A DNA stretch of 64,000 nucleotides from an uncultured Acetatifactor sp. Lineage in GTDB: Bacteria > Bacillota > Clostridia > Lachnospirales > Lachnospiraceae. Shown one piece after another: positions 19,743-28,190 of the stretch. The notes beneath the pieces are model-generated. The model ran no database searches and was not told the origin of the DNA. It was given only the letters and a program-made list of their open reading frames with translations. Each line of letters starts with the position of its first letter. Position 1 is the stretch's first letter. The stretch covers positions 1 to 64,000 of the forward strand of contig CANQEH010000012.1 in NCBI GenBank assembly GCA_947594835.1, read 5' to 3'. The position numbers and the translations under genes were made by a program.

Positions 19743-20225
19743 TCAATATGCGATCCGCAGGTTTTTCCTGCCTTCCTTCCAATTGCATTCCGCCTGTGCC
19801 TGGCAGGCAAAGCAGGGCCTGCTCATCTTGTCGGCCCGGTAGAGGATCCCTGCCAGGCCGGGCTCTTTTTCGGTCTCCCCGCTTCGGTGGGCGAGGATCG
19901 CCTCTATAATAACATCTGTTTCTTTATCTGAAAACCCGCAGTCCTTTAAGATTTGTGGCGCAATCTCTGCGCTGGCCCTCTCATGGGGGATCCCTTCTTC
20001 ATATTGCAGATGCCTGCCAATGTCGTGCAGCAGGGCGGCCGCGTAGACAAGCTCCCTGTCCAGCCCCTGGCCTTCCTCCAGGCTGCAGATCTGTCCGATC
20101 CGCGCCACATCCAGAAAATGCTGCAGATCGTGGCGGCAGAACTTCCTGCCCTCCTCCGCCTGACGGTTCTTTTCCAGGTGCGATACAAACAGCGGATGGG
20201 CCAGAATGCGGTCTATCCTCTCCAT
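19743..20225 (-). CDS. HD-domain phosphohydrolase of the folate operon
   Basis: A 160-residue HD-domain metal phosphohydrolase. Metal ligands are visible in [12 protein letters not shown] (His), [12 protein letters not shown] (His-Asp) and the later Asp in YRADKMSR. The tail holds [10 protein letters not shown], three Cys in a short run that could bind metal. It overlaps folE by 13 bases and precedes folP, so it belongs to the folate operon. The operon has every pterin step except dephosphorylation of dihydroneopterin triphosphate, for which no NUDIX FolQ is present; this protein is a good candidate, by position only. Confidence 0.85.
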   Translation of the reverse strand: MERIDRILAHPLFVSHLEKNRQAEEGRKFCRHDLQHFLDVARIGQICSLEEGQGLDRELVYAAALLHDIGRHLQYEEGIPHERASAEIAPQILKDCGFSDKETDVIIEAILAHRSGETEKEPGLAGILYRADKMSRPCFACQAQAECNWKEGRKNLRIAY

Positions 20226-20797
20226 CCCTGCGCTCCTGTCCCCATGCCAAGCATCCAGAAAAACTGCTCCCTTAAGAGGGCGTCCGTCTCAAAAGCGCCT
20301 CTGACCGCCACGGACAGTGTCCGGCTGCCCGGCTTTTTGACGCCCCGCATGGTCATGCACATATGCTCTGCCTCGATTGCCACCATAACCCCTCTGGGGG
20401 ATAGAAACGCCGCCACTGCGTCTGCGATCTGCTCCGTCATGCGCTCCTGGATCTGGAGCCGTCTGGCATAAATTTCCACCGTGCGGGCCAGCTTGCTCAG
20501 CCCCACCACCCTGCCCTCCGGCAGATAGGCCACATGGGCCTTTCCGTAAAAGGGAAGCATATGGTGCTCGCACATGGAGTAAAAGGGGATGTCCTTCTCC
20601 AATACCATCTGGCTGCCCTCTGCGGCAAAAACTTTGGACAGTTCCTCCTGCCCGTCCGCCTCCCGTCCCGCAAACAGCTCCTCGCACATCCTGGCGATCC
20701 GCTCCGGCGTCTCCCGCAGGCCCTCCCTGTCAGGATCCTCGCCGATGCCTTCCAGCATCAGCCTTGCCGCCTCTTTGATTTTCTTTTGATCCACCAT
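20213..20797 (-). CDS. folE: GTP cyclohydrolase I
   Basis: Opens GTP to 7,8-dihydroneopterin triphosphate, the first folate step. The zinc ligands are visible in [12 protein letters not shown] and in [12 protein letters not shown], with the family segment [27 protein letters not shown] between them. The ATG at 20797 gives 194 residues and the usual [10 protein letters not shown]-terminus; a GTG at 20827 would add ten residues. Either start lies inside the end of folC, an overlap of 68 or 98 bases, so translation is probably coupled. Confidence 0.95.
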   Translation of the reverse strand: MVDQKKIKEAARLMLEGIGEDPDREGLRETPERIARMCEELFAGREADGQEELSKVFAAEGSQMVLEKDIPFYSMCEHHMLPFYGKAHVAYLPEGRVVGLSKLARTVEIYARRLQIQERMTEQIADAVAAFLSPRGVMVAIEAEHMCMTMRGVKKPGSRTLSVAVRGAFETDALLREQFFWMLGMGTGAQGWRG

Positions 20798-22127
20798 TTT
20801 TCCCAACTGCCTTTCCGAAGGTTCCACCGGCCAGTTCCCCCAGCCTGCCTAAATAGGAAAGGGAACCAAAGGCAATGATCACCCCGTCCCTTCCCGCCAG
20901 CAGGCGGCTCATCTCCACCGCCTCCTCCAGGCTGTCCGCCGCCGTCACGCTGGGGTGATGGACAGACGCCGCCCTGGCAAGCTCGTAAGCAGACAGCGCC
21001 CTCTGGCTGTCCGGCGGCGTCACCGTGACAATATGGGCCGCCCTGGAACAGGTAAGGGAAATCATCCTGTCGTATTCTTTGTCCTTCAACACTCCCATTA
21101 TATAGATAATTTTCCCGTTTGTAAAATAAAAATCTATAGATTCTGCAAGTCTTTTTGCCGCGTCCTCGTTGTGGGCGCCGTCCACAATAAAAAGCGGGTG
21201 TTCTGCAATCACGGTAAACCGCCCATACCAGCTGGCCTGCAAAAGCCCCCGCCGCAGCTGCTCCTCCGTCACAGGAAAGCCCTTCTGCCCCAGGGCGTCT
21301 ATCGCTTCCACCGCCAGGGCGGCGTTTTCGACCTGAAAGCACCCGGCCAGGGAAATCTGCAGCCCCTTCCGCTTCCGGTAATCGAACCGCTGCCGCTTCA
21401 GGCCGTATCTCACCCCGTCGATGTCCCCGGGCTCTGCCACCCGTAAGGGACAGCCGGACGCCGCGGCCTGCCGCCGGATCACCTCCATGGCCTCCCTGGG
21501 CTGGGGGGCGCTGACCACAAGGCATCCCGGTTTGATTACACCTGCTTTTTGTTCTGCGATCTTTTCCAGGCTGTCCCCCAGAAACTGCATATGATCCATG
21601 CTGATGGGCGTAAGAACCGCCACCCTGGTATTCTCCACCAGATTCGTCGCGTCCATCAGTCCGCCCATGCCCGTCTCCAGCACCACGATATCGCAGCCCT
21701 TCTCCCGAAAGTACAAAAATCCCAGCGCCGTCTCCATCTCAAACAGGGTGGGATGAGGCAGCCCCTCCTGCTGCATCTGCCCGCACGCCTGTCTGATCCT
21801 CTCCATGCCCAGACAGAGCGCCTTTTTCGTGATCATCCGGCCCGACACCTGGATGCGCTCCCTGTACTGGGACACCGCCGGGGAAAGGTATCTCCCCACC
21901 CGGTAACCGGCCTCCTGCAGGACGGACGCAAGATAGGCGCAGACAGAGCCCTTGGCGTTGGTTCCGGCCACATGGACAAACTGCAGATCCTGCTGGGGAT
22001 CCCCCAGCCGCCTGCAAAGCTCCCGGATGCCCGCAAGCCCCGGCACGACCCCCAGGCCCCTGGCCTGCTCTATATATGCCATCGCTTCCCGCTCGTTCAT
22101 TTCGTGATCCCTTCCCACCGTCCTCAT
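20730..22127 (-). CDS. folC: Folylpolyglutamate / dihydrofolate synthase
   Basis: Adds glutamate to dihydropteroate or folates. The Mur-ligase fold is evident: [18 protein letters not shown] near residue 48 (P-loop), [21 protein letters not shown], and [13 protein letters not shown] in the C-terminal domain. Start at 22127 (GAGG seven bases upstream) or at the ATG 22100, which begins [11 protein letters not shown] as in many homologues; the frame itself runs up to 22322. At about 465 residues it is slightly long, with a Gly/Lys/Arg-rich tail overlapping folE. First gene of the folate operon. Confidence 0.94.
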   Translation of the reverse strand: MRTVGRDHEMNEREAMAYIEQARGLGVVPGLAGIRELCRRLGDPQQDLQFVHVAGTNAKGSVCAYLASVLQEAGYRVGRYLSPAVSQYRERIQVSGRMITKKALCLGMERIRQACGQMQQEGLPHPTLFEMETALGFLYFREKGCDIVVLETGMGGLMDATNLVENTRVAVLTPISMDHMQFLGDSLEKIAEQKAGVIKPGCLVVSAPQPREAMEVIRRQAAASGCPLRVAEPGDIDGVRYGLKRQRFDYRKRKGLQISLAGCFQVENAALAVEAIDALGQKGFPVTEEQLRRGLLQASWYGRFTVIAEHPLFIVDGAHNEDAAKRLAESIDFYFTNGKIIYIMGVLKDKEYDRMISLTCSRAAHIVTVTPPDSQRALSAYELARAASVHHPSVTAADSLEEAVEMSRLLAGRDGVIIAFGSLSYLGRLGELAGGTFGKAVGKNGGSKENQRGGKADAGRHRRGS

Positions 22128-22173
22128 ATTCCCGCCTCTTTCAGGCAATACTATCCCAAAAAAGGAGCTTTTT

Positions 22174-22590
22174 ATGAGACAAACCCTATCGCGCTTTTTC
22201 CAGAATTTTTTGACCTGCGGCCTGGCCGGATGGTGCATGGAGATCCTCTTTACCGCCCTTGGCTCCCTGCGCCGCCGGGACATGACCCTGCGGGGCGCCA
22301 CTTCCCTGTGGATGTTTCCCATCTACGGCTGCGCTGCCCTGCTCTCCCCCGTGTGCCGCCTGCTGCGCGGCTGCTCCGTGTGGGCGCGGGGGTTTGCCTA
22401 TATGGGCCTGATCTTCTCCGCAGAATTTTTCTCCGGAAAACTTTTGTCCGGACGCCGCCTCTGCCCCTGGGATTACAGCCGCAGCCGCTGGAACATACAG
22501 AGTCTGATCCGCCTGGACTTCGCCCCCTTCTGGTTCTGCGCAGGGCTTATGTTTGAGCGCCTCCTGTCAGGGCGGCAGAAAGCTTCCTGA
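22174..22590 (+). CDS. Small CmpB-type (PF06541-like) membrane protein
   Basis: A 138-residue polytopic protein. It opens with FFQNFLTCGLAGWCMEILFTALGS and has SLWMFPIYGCAAL, then AYMGLIFSAEFFSGKLL and CPWDYSRSRWNIQSLIRLDFAPFWF. The CPWDYS...N..GxIRLDYAPxWF pattern is typical of the putative ABC transporter permease family named CmpB. No ABC ATPase is next to it. A related, larger protein is encoded at 28178-29116. Start follows AAAGGAG, 46 bases from the divergent folC. Confidence 0.75.
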   Translation: MRQTLSRFFQNFLTCGLAGWCMEILFTALGSLRRRDMTLRGATSLWMFPIYGCAALLSPVCRLLRGCSVWARGFAYMGLIFSAEFFSGKLLSGRRLCPWDYSRSRWNIQSLIRLDFAPFWFCAGLMFERLLSGRQKAS

Positions 22591-22645
22591 CCCTTTTACA
22601 GAACACGCGCCCCCGCAGCAATGCGAGGGCGGCAGACGCTTATGC

Positions 22646-23020
22646 CTATTCGGGATCGTCCATGTCCTGCAAGTCCCCCGAACCGATGTCCAGCATATTC
22701 ACGGTGCGCCGTTTCAGCCGCGCTTTCTCGGAGGCCTCCAGAATAAAATCCTTGACCTCTTTGGAATGCCTGATATGGCACAGCAAAAGCTGGGGGTGGG
22801 TGGTGTCGCCGGTAAAACAGGTCACCGTCCCCAGGCCGAACAGCTTTTCCGCCAGCGTGGCGGAGTGCTGCACATCCTGCACTTTATACATATAACAGTC
22901 GTTTTCCACCGTCTTGAAAAAACCCGCGTTGATGGTGATCATATCCTCCCGCACCATGTATTTGGTGAAGGTAAAGGGAAGTCCAAAAAACAACAGCCGT
23001 TTTCTTTCTGTAAATTCCAT
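22646..23020 (-). CDS. PH-domain-containing protein (bacterial PH type)
   Basis: A 124-residue cytoplasmic-looking protein resembling the bacterial pleckstrin homology (YdbT/bPH2) family: FGLPFTFTKYMVREDMITINAGFF, then a strand pattern ending VQDVQHSATLAEKLFGLGTVTCF and THPQLLLCHI. Such domains are usually membrane-associated, but here no membrane segment is present. Start at 23020 after GGAGGAAGC; the frame opens at 23188. Own promoter at 23127-23155. Function unknown. Confidence 0.75.
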   Translation of the reverse strand: MEFTERKRLLFFGLPFTFTKYMVREDMITINAGFFKTVENDCYMYKVQDVQHSATLAEKLFGLGTVTCFTGDTTHPQLLLCHIRHSKEVKDFILEASEKARLKRRTVNMLDIGSGDLQDMDDPE

Positions 23021-23126
23021 CGCTTCCTCCATTTCCGCACTGCCCTCTGTGCGCAGCGGGCCTGTGCCGGACGCGCCGCAGCCGCGCCCTTCCCCCTCAC
23101 AGTCCCAGGCTGGTTTCTTACCCTTT

Positions 23127-23155
23127 ATCATACCAGATTGCCCTTCAGATAGCAA
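23127..23155 (-). promoter_or_regulatory. Predicted promoter of the PH-domain gene
   Basis: Minus-strand TTGCTA (23150-23155) and TATGAT (23127-23132) with a 17-base spacer, about 100 bases before the start codon. Confidence 0.6.
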
Positions 23156-23187
23156 ACTTCTTTTCCAAAAAAACAAATATTTTTCCA

Positions 23188-23216
23188 TTGAAACTCCGTC
23201 CGGGACGTGGTATCAT
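23188..23216 (+). promoter_or_regulatory. Predicted promoter of the nitroreductase gene
   Basis: TTGAAA (23188-23193) and TATCAT (23211-23216) are 17 bases apart, placing transcription start about 38 bases before the start codon. Confidence 0.6.
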
Positions 23217-23260
23217 AAGAAAAAGCTGCAAAGCATATTTTTCGGAGGATGGGAGGTTTT

Positions 23261-23800
23261 ATGATGACTGCAGAAGAATGTATCAGGAACCGCAGAAGTA
23301 TCCGTAAGTTTACAGAGGAGGCCGTGCCCCATGCGCTGCTCTCCCGGATCGTGGAGACCGCCTCCTATGCCCCAAGCTGGAAGAATACCCAGATTGTCCG
23401 CTACATCGCCGTAGAGGGCGGCAAAAAGACCCAGCTTGCCCAGTGTACCAATTGGGTCGGCAATACCTCCATTATGGAGAGCGCCCCTGTGGTGATCGCC
23501 GTGACGCTTATCAAAGGACGCTGCGGCTACGAGCGGGACGGTTCTTTTTCCACTCCCAAGGGAGACCGCTGGCAGATGTATGACGCAGGCGCCGCCAGCG
23601 AAGCGTTCTGTCTGGCAGCCTGTGAACAGGGGCTTGGAACTGTTATCATGGGCCTGTTTGACGAGGAGAAGGCCTCGCAGCTCTTAGAGCTTCCCCAGGA
23701 CAGGGAACTGGCTGCCCTCATCGCCATCGCGTATCCGGCCGAGTCGCCTGCAGCGCCCAGCCGCAAACCGGCGGCAGATTTATTGTCCTACCAATCATGA
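23261..23800 (+). CDS. Nitroreductase family protein
   Basis: An FMN-dependent oxidoreductase of the nitroreductase fold, 179 residues. The N-terminus has CIRNRRSIRKFTEE (FMN phosphate contact), then YAPSWKNTQIVRY, and the later DAGAASEAFCLAACEQGLGTVIMG is the typical conserved core. GGGAGG precedes two adjacent ATGs at 23261 and 23264; a further ATG at 23249 lies before that site. Native substrate unknown. Transcription ends at a strong terminator seven bases after the stop. Confidence 0.9.
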   Translation: MMTAEECIRNRRSIRKFTEEAVPHALLSRIVETASYAPSWKNTQIVRYIAVEGGKKTQLAQCTNWVGNTSIMESAPVVIAVTLIKGRCGYERDGSFSTPKGDRWQMYDAGAASEAFCLAACEQGLGTVIMGLFDEEKASQLLELPQDRELAALIAIAYPAESPAAPSRKPAADLLSYQS

Positions 23801-23806
23801 GGCGGG

Positions 23807-23836
23807 GAGCCGAAGGTTTTTCCTTCGGCTCTTTTT
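23807..23836 (+). terminator. Intrinsic terminator of the nitroreductase gene
   Basis: A ten-pair stem, GAGCCGAAGG with CCTTCGGCTC, closes a T5 loop and is followed by T5. Confidence 0.9.
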
Positions 23837-23887
23837 ACGGGGCGCTTTTCCCGTCCCGGACCATATACATCAGACAGGAGGATATCT

Positions 23888-24799
23888 ATGAGACACTTAA
23901 TGAGCCCGCTGGATTTTACCGTGGAGGAGCTGGACAGGCTCTTTGACCTCGCAAACGACATCGAGCGAAACCCCGAAAAGTATGCCCACGCCTGCGACGG
24001 CAGGATATTGGCCACCTGCTTTTACGAGCCCAGCACCCGCACCCGTCTGAGCTTTGAGTCCGCCATGACCCGGCTGGGCGGCCAGGTGATCGGTTTTTCC
24101 GACGCGGCCTCCTCGTCTGCCTCCAAGGGGGAGAGCGTCTCCGACACCATACGCATCATCTCCTGCTACGCGGATATCTGCGCCATGCGTCATCCGAAGG
24201 AAGGCGCCCCCATGGTGGCCGCAGAAAAATCCTCGATCCCGGTCATCAACGCCGGGGACGGCGGGCACCAGCATCCCACCCAGACGCTGACAGACCTGCT
24301 GACCATCCGCAGCCTGCGGGGAACCTTAGGCGGGTTTACCATCGGCCTCTGCGGCGACTTAAAATTCGGCCGCACGGTTCATTCCCTCATCCACGCCCTG
24401 GCGCGCTACCGCGACATCCGCTTCCTCTTTATCTCCCCCGAGGAGCTTCGGGTGCCGGATTACATCACCGATCTTTTGAAGAAAAAAGGCATCCCCTATG
24501 AGGAAGTCATCCGCTTGGAGGACGTGATCGCCGATCTGGATCTTTTGTACATGACCAGGGTGCAGAAGGAGCGTTTCTTCAACGAGGAGGACTATGTGAG
24601 GCTGAAGGATTTCTATATTCTGGACATGGCCAAGCTCTCCCTGGCCAGGGAGGATATGCTGGTGCTTCACCCCCTGCCCAGGGTCAACGAGATCTCCGTG
24701 GAAGTGGACGCAGACCCCCGGGCCGCCTACTTTAAGCAGGCGCAATACGGCGTGTATGTGCGCATGGCGCTGATTTTAACCCTCCTGGGACTGGCTTAA
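23888..24799 (+). CDS. pyrB: Aspartate carbamoyltransferase, catalytic subunit
   Basis: Forms N-carbamoyl-aspartate in pyrimidine synthesis. The 303-residue product has the carbamoyl-phosphate site [13 protein letters not shown] (near residue 50), [14 protein letters not shown] and [11 protein letters not shown] in the aspartate domain, and HPLPRVNEI. The ATG follows CAGGAGGATAT. It forms a two-gene unit with pyrI, so the enzyme is likely the allosteric class B dodecamer. Only about 50 bases separate it from the preceding terminator; no PyrR attenuator fits there. Confidence 0.97.
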   Translation: MRHLMSPLDFTVEELDRLFDLANDIERNPEKYAHACDGRILATCFYEPSTRTRLSFESAMTRLGGQVIGFSDAASSSASKGESVSDTIRIISCYADICAMRHPKEGAPMVAAEKSSIPVINAGDGGHQHPTQTLTDLLTIRSLRGTLGGFTIGLCGDLKFGRTVHSLIHALARYRDIRFLFISPEELRVPDYITDLLKKKGIPYEEVIRLEDVIADLDLLYMTRVQKERFFNEEDYVRLKDFYILDMAKLSLAREDMLVLHPLPRVNEISVEVDADPRAAYFKQAQYGVYVRMALILTLLGLA

Positions 24800-24837
24800 C
24801 ACACAGGCGCCGTCCGGCGCACAGAAACGAGGTAATC

Positions 24838-25260
24838 ATGTTAAACGTTGGAAAGATTGAAGAAGGTTTCGTACTGGATCACATCAAGGCCGGCAAGAGC
24901 CTGGAGCTCTATGAGCATCTGCAGCTGGACAAGCTGGACTGCACCGTGGCCATCATCAAAAACGCCCGCAGCAACAAGATGGGCAAAAAGGACATCTTAA
25001 AGGTGGAGTGTGACATTGACCGCCTGAATCTGGACGTCTTAGCGTTCATCGACCACAGCATCACCGTCAACGTGATCAAAAACGGCGAGATCGTCGAGAA
25101 GAAAGCGCTGGTGCTGCCAAAACAGATCACAAACGTCATCAAATGCCACAACCCCAGATGTATCACCTCCATCGAACAGGAGCTGCCCCACATTTTCTAT
25201 CTGGCCGACCCGGAAAAAGAAGTCTACCGCTGCAAATACTGCGAGGAAAAGTACAAGTAG
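24838..25260 (+). CDS. pyrI: Aspartate carbamoyltransferase, regulatory subunit
   Basis: Binds nucleotide effectors and links catalytic trimers. At 140 residues it has the nucleotide domain (EEGFVLDHIKAGKSLEL, with Lys residues for CTP/ATP) and a C-terminal zinc domain with four cysteines, CHNPRC and CKYCEE. It follows pyrB by 38 bases, and its stop lies three bases from the stop of the convergent histidine kinase gene. Confidence 0.96.
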   Translation: MLNVGKIEEGFVLDHIKAGKSLELYEHLQLDKLDCTVAIIKNARSNKMGKKDILKVECDIDRLNLDVLAFIDHSITVNVIKNGEIVEKKALVLPKQITNVIKCHNPRCITSIEQELPHIFYLADPEKEVYRCKYCEEKYK

Positions 25261-25263
25261 CCG

Positions 25264-27204
25264 TCAGGCTCCAAGCCGGGGAAAGCACAGGGTGACCTTG
25301 AACAGATCCCCGTCCACGACGATATCCATTTTCCCCTTCTGCAGCTCCACCAGGCTGGCGGCAATGGACAGGCCCAGACCGTTTCCCTCCATATGGCGGG
25401 AGCTGTCTCCCCGCACGAACCGTTCCGTCAGCTCCTGGGCCGACAGATTTAAGGGGTACTGGGACATATTGCGGAAAATGATCCGCACTTCCCTCTCTGT
25501 GGTCTCCACGCTGAAGTACACTCTGGAATTTTCCTGGGCGTACTTACAGATATTGTTGAGCAGATTGTCAAAGACCCGCCACAGCTGCCTGCCGTCTGCC
25601 AGGATCTCCACCGGCTCCTCCGGCTGGGATTCCATCAGCTGCAGTCCTCTCCCCTCCAGCCGCTTCTGATACTCTCCCACCGCCTGGGACCAGATCACGC
25701 CCACCTGACAGGGCTGTAAATCCATCTCCAGATTCCCTGTGGCGGCTTTCGAGGCCTCCAATAAATCATCCATCAATTTCTTCAGCCGCTCAGACTGCCG
25801 AAACAGCACCTGGGCGTATTCCCGGATCCGTTCATTTTCCGTTTCCTCCTGGCAGATCAGATCGGAGTAATTGATGAGGGACGTAAGCGGCGTCTTTAAA
25901 TCGTGGGAGACGTTGGCGATCAGCTCCGTCTTCAGGCGCTCGCTTTTCATCCGCTCCTCCACCGCCCTTGAAATTCCATATCCTATGTTATTTAAATTTT
26001 CTCCGTGCCGCTTCATGTTGCCGAACATCCATCTGGTGTCAAGCGTCTGTCCCTGTTTTCCCTCCGCCAGCGCTTTCGACATCCCAAACAGGCGCTTCCA
26101 GACGACGCCCAGATAGATCACAAGGGCCAGGAGAAACAGTTTTTCTATCTGCCACAGCAAAACCCCTTCCGTCTCCACAAACGCGGCGCAGCCCAGAAAT
26201 TCCAGAAAGCTCAGTGCGAAAAAGGCCGCCAGCAGAGGTACGATTACCGGCAGGCTCTGATACACCGCCCCCGCGGCCCGCCTGATCCCGCGAAACAGCC
26301 GCAGAATGCCCCGGCAGAGGTGATACACAAGGGTCCCGCGCCACCACTTTTGCGTCTTCAGCTTCCCCGCCGCCAGATAAGGGAAGGAGATCCCCCACAG
26401 GCTGGCCGCCGCGGCGGGCAGCCCCACACAAAAGCCCGCCTCCCACAAATCGGAAGGATCCATGTAGTCAATCCACTCGGCCCACGCCATGAGGATTACG
26501 CACAGCCCAACCGCCCAGAGGCCTCCCAGCACATCCAGAAAGATCCAGTTATCCAGAGGCGTCCTCCCCCTTTCCCCGTATCTTTTCCCCGCACTGTGCA
26601 GCAGAAAGAGGACGCACCAGAGCACAAGGCATCCGCCCCCCAGGACAAGTCCCACGACTGCATAGCGCATCTGATACAGGAAGGTGGCGTTCCGGTAGAT
26701 CCGGCGCAGCCCGTCCGGATTGGGCAGGCCCGGCTTTATGTAGACCCTGCCCACATACTCCCCCTGGGAGAGCTTCGGCTCCCAGTCATCCCCCAGCAGC
26801 GCCTCCAGTTCCTCCGTCTCGATGGGGATCTCGCCGCAGACGTGCGTCGTTTGGTAACTGCCGTTATTTGTACTCCACAGCACGGTTTCCGTCCCCGCCT
26901 GCAGGATATCCACATCCACATTGCAGGATTCATAATGCCGCCGGATGGTCTGCTCCGACACCCCGTCCCCGGCCATTCTTTTTAAGTCATAAGCATAGCT
27001 GACCGCCGTGCCGAGGGATAGATTCTCAAAAGCCTCCTGGGACGACTCATACAGATAAAAATCATGGTTTGCCGCAGCCAGAAAACCCATGGCGGAAACT
27101 GCCGTCACAAAGCTTCCAACCGTCAGAAGCACAAAAGCGGCCGCCTTCGCCCAGAACGATCCCGCCCGGGACGCCCTCTCCCTTTCGCTTTCCCTTTTTT
27201 TCAT
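25264..27204 (-). CDS. Membrane sensor histidine kinase
   Basis: A 646-residue kinase partner of the response regulator just upstream. After one membrane segment (about 17-38) comes an extracytoplasmic sensor of about 120 residues, then about five more membrane segments up to residue 370. The catalytic part shows ELIANVSHDLKTPLTSLINYS (phosphorylated His), NLLNNICKYA (N box) and GNGLGLSIAASLVELQ (G2 box). Start at 27204 follows GAGAGGAAAG; the frame opens at 27228. Signal unknown. The membrane block between sensor and kinase is larger than in the plain two-helix kinases. Confidence 0.92.
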   Translation of the reverse strand: MKKRESERERASRAGSFWAKAAAFVLLTVGSFVTAVSAMGFLAAANHDFYLYESSQEAFENLSLGTAVSYAYDLKRMAGDGVSEQTIRRHYESCNVDVDILQAGTETVLWSTNNGSYQTTHVCGEIPIETEELEALLGDDWEPKLSQGEYVGRVYIKPGLPNPDGLRRIYRNATFLYQMRYAVVGLVLGGGCLVLWCVLFLLHSAGKRYGERGRTPLDNWIFLDVLGGLWAVGLCVILMAWAEWIDYMDPSDLWEAGFCVGLPAAAASLWGISFPYLAAGKLKTQKWWRGTLVYHLCRGILRLFRGIRRAAGAVYQSLPVIVPLLAAFFALSFLEFLGCAAFVETEGVLLWQIEKLFLLALVIYLGVVWKRLFGMSKALAEGKQGQTLDTRWMFGNMKRHGENLNNIGYGISRAVEERMKSERLKTELIANVSHDLKTPLTSLINYSDLICQEETENERIREYAQVLFRQSERLKKLMDDLLEASKAATGNLEMDLQPCQVGVIWSQAVGEYQKRLEGRGLQLMESQPEEPVEILADGRQLWRVFDNLLNNICKYAQENSRVYFSVETTEREVRIIFRNMSQYPLNLSAQELTERFVRGDSSRHMEGNGLGLSIAASLVELQKGKMDIVVDGDLFKVTLCFPRLGA

Positions 27205-27252
27205 CTTTCCTCTCATGTTCCCTCTCATTCTGCCGCTTCCGCAGCCCTAATA

Positions 27253-27957
27253 TTACCGCATAAACCGTTCCCGCTTTTCACACTTGTAGCCCTGCCCCCA
27301 CACCACCTTGATGTATCTGGGTTCCGCCGGATCGATCTCCAGCTTCTCCCGCAGATGCCGGATGTGCACCGCCACAGTGTTTTCGCTCCCATAGGGCAGA
27401 TCCTTCCAGATCCGTTTATAGATTTCCTTTGGGGAAAAGACCTGCCCCTGATTTTCCATCAACAGCTTCAGGATATCGTACTCCGTTGGCGTTAAAGAAA
27501 CCTCCTCGCCGTCCACCGACACCCGCTTCTGTCTGTCGTCCAGCTCGATTCCCCCGATGCGGATCACCTCTTCGGGCAGCGTCCCCGCCCCCAGCTGCAG
27601 ATACCGGCGCAGCTGGGACTTCACCCTGGCCGCCACCTCCGCCGGATGGAAGGGCTTCGTGATATAGTCGTCGGCCCCTACCGTCAGCCCTAAAATCTTG
27701 TCCGCGTCCTCCGACCTGGCGGTCAGCAGGATGATGGGGACGTTGCTCTTCTCCCGGATCTTCACCATGGTCTCGATCCCGTCCATCTCGGGCATCATCA
27801 CGTCTAAAAGCACCAGATGGATCATCGTACTGGAGATCACCTCCAGGGCCTCTTTTCCGTTAAAGGCTTCGTGCAGCACATAGTTCTCGTCATGAAGATA
27901 GATTTTCAGCGCGTTGACGATATCCCGCTCGTCGTCGCAAAGTAAAATATGGTACAT
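27253..27957 (-). CDS. OmpR-family response regulator
   Basis: A 234-residue DNA-binding regulator. The receiver domain has DDERD near the start, LVLLDVMMPEMDG with the phosphorylated Asp near residue 50, and ADDYITKPF. The C-terminal winged helix ends with YGSENTVAVHIRHLREKLE and YIKVVWGQGYK. Start at 27957 after GAGGAGG; the frame opens at 28011. It precedes the kinase gene by 48 bases in one operon with its own promoter. The targets are unknown. Confidence 0.94.
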   Translation of the reverse strand: MYHILLCDDERDIVNALKIYLHDENYVLHEAFNGKEALEVISSTMIHLVLLDVMMPEMDGIETMVKIREKSNVPIILLTARSEDADKILGLTVGADDYITKPFHPAEVAARVKSQLRRYLQLGAGTLPEEVIRIGGIELDDRQKRVSVDGEEVSLTPTEYDILKLLMENQGQVFSPKEIYKRIWKDLPYGSENTVAVHIRHLREKLEIDPAEPRYIKVVWGQGYKCEKRERFMR

Positions 27958-27979
27958 GGCCTGCCTCCTCACTGCAACC

Positions 27980-27988
27980 ATTGTAGCA
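27980..27988 (-). promoter_or_regulatory. Extended -10 promoter of the two-component operon
   Basis: Minus-strand TGCTACAAT forms an extended -10 element (TGnTACAAT); the -35 region is a T tract rather than TTGACA. Predicted start is near 27973, leaving a leader of only about 16 bases that just holds the ribosome binding site. Confidence 0.5.
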
Positions 27989-28039
27989 AAAAAAGCTTTA
28001 ACAAAAAACACGTCAAACCATTAAGATTTTTTTAAGACG

Positions 28040-28081
28040 AAAAAAGCTGCTGCCCGGCCGGTTTCCCGGAGGTGCAGCAGC
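28040..28081 (-). terminator. Intrinsic terminator of the GTPase-ylmH-CmpB operon
   Basis: On the minus strand, GCTGCTGC and GCAGCAGC form an eight-pair stem with an inner CCGG-GAAA-CCGG hairpin, followed by T6. It lies about 100 bases after the CmpB-like stop. Confidence 0.88.
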
Positions 28082-28090
28082 CTGAGCAGC

Positions 28091-28190
28091 CTGTTTTCTA
28101 TTGTCTTTTATTGCTTCCTATTGCTTCTTGTTACTTTCTATCGCTTTCTGTTATTGCGTATTGTTTCCTGCAATTTCCTACTGTTCCTGT
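28091..28190. repeat. Degenerate 10-bp tandem repeat, ten units
   Basis: Ten consecutive 10-base units on a plus-strand consensus TTGCTTTCTA (minus TAGAAAGCAA), each differing at a few positions, run from 28091 to 28190. The array crosses the stop codon of the CmpB-like gene (28178-28180) and ends just before that operon's terminator. The period equals about one helical turn. Confidence 0.7.

Noticed and set aside
23837-23887. PyrR attenuator upstream of pyrB
   Set aside because: Only about 50 bases lie between the preceding terminator and pyrB. A small five-base inverted repeat is present, but no anti-terminator or PyrR-binding loop.
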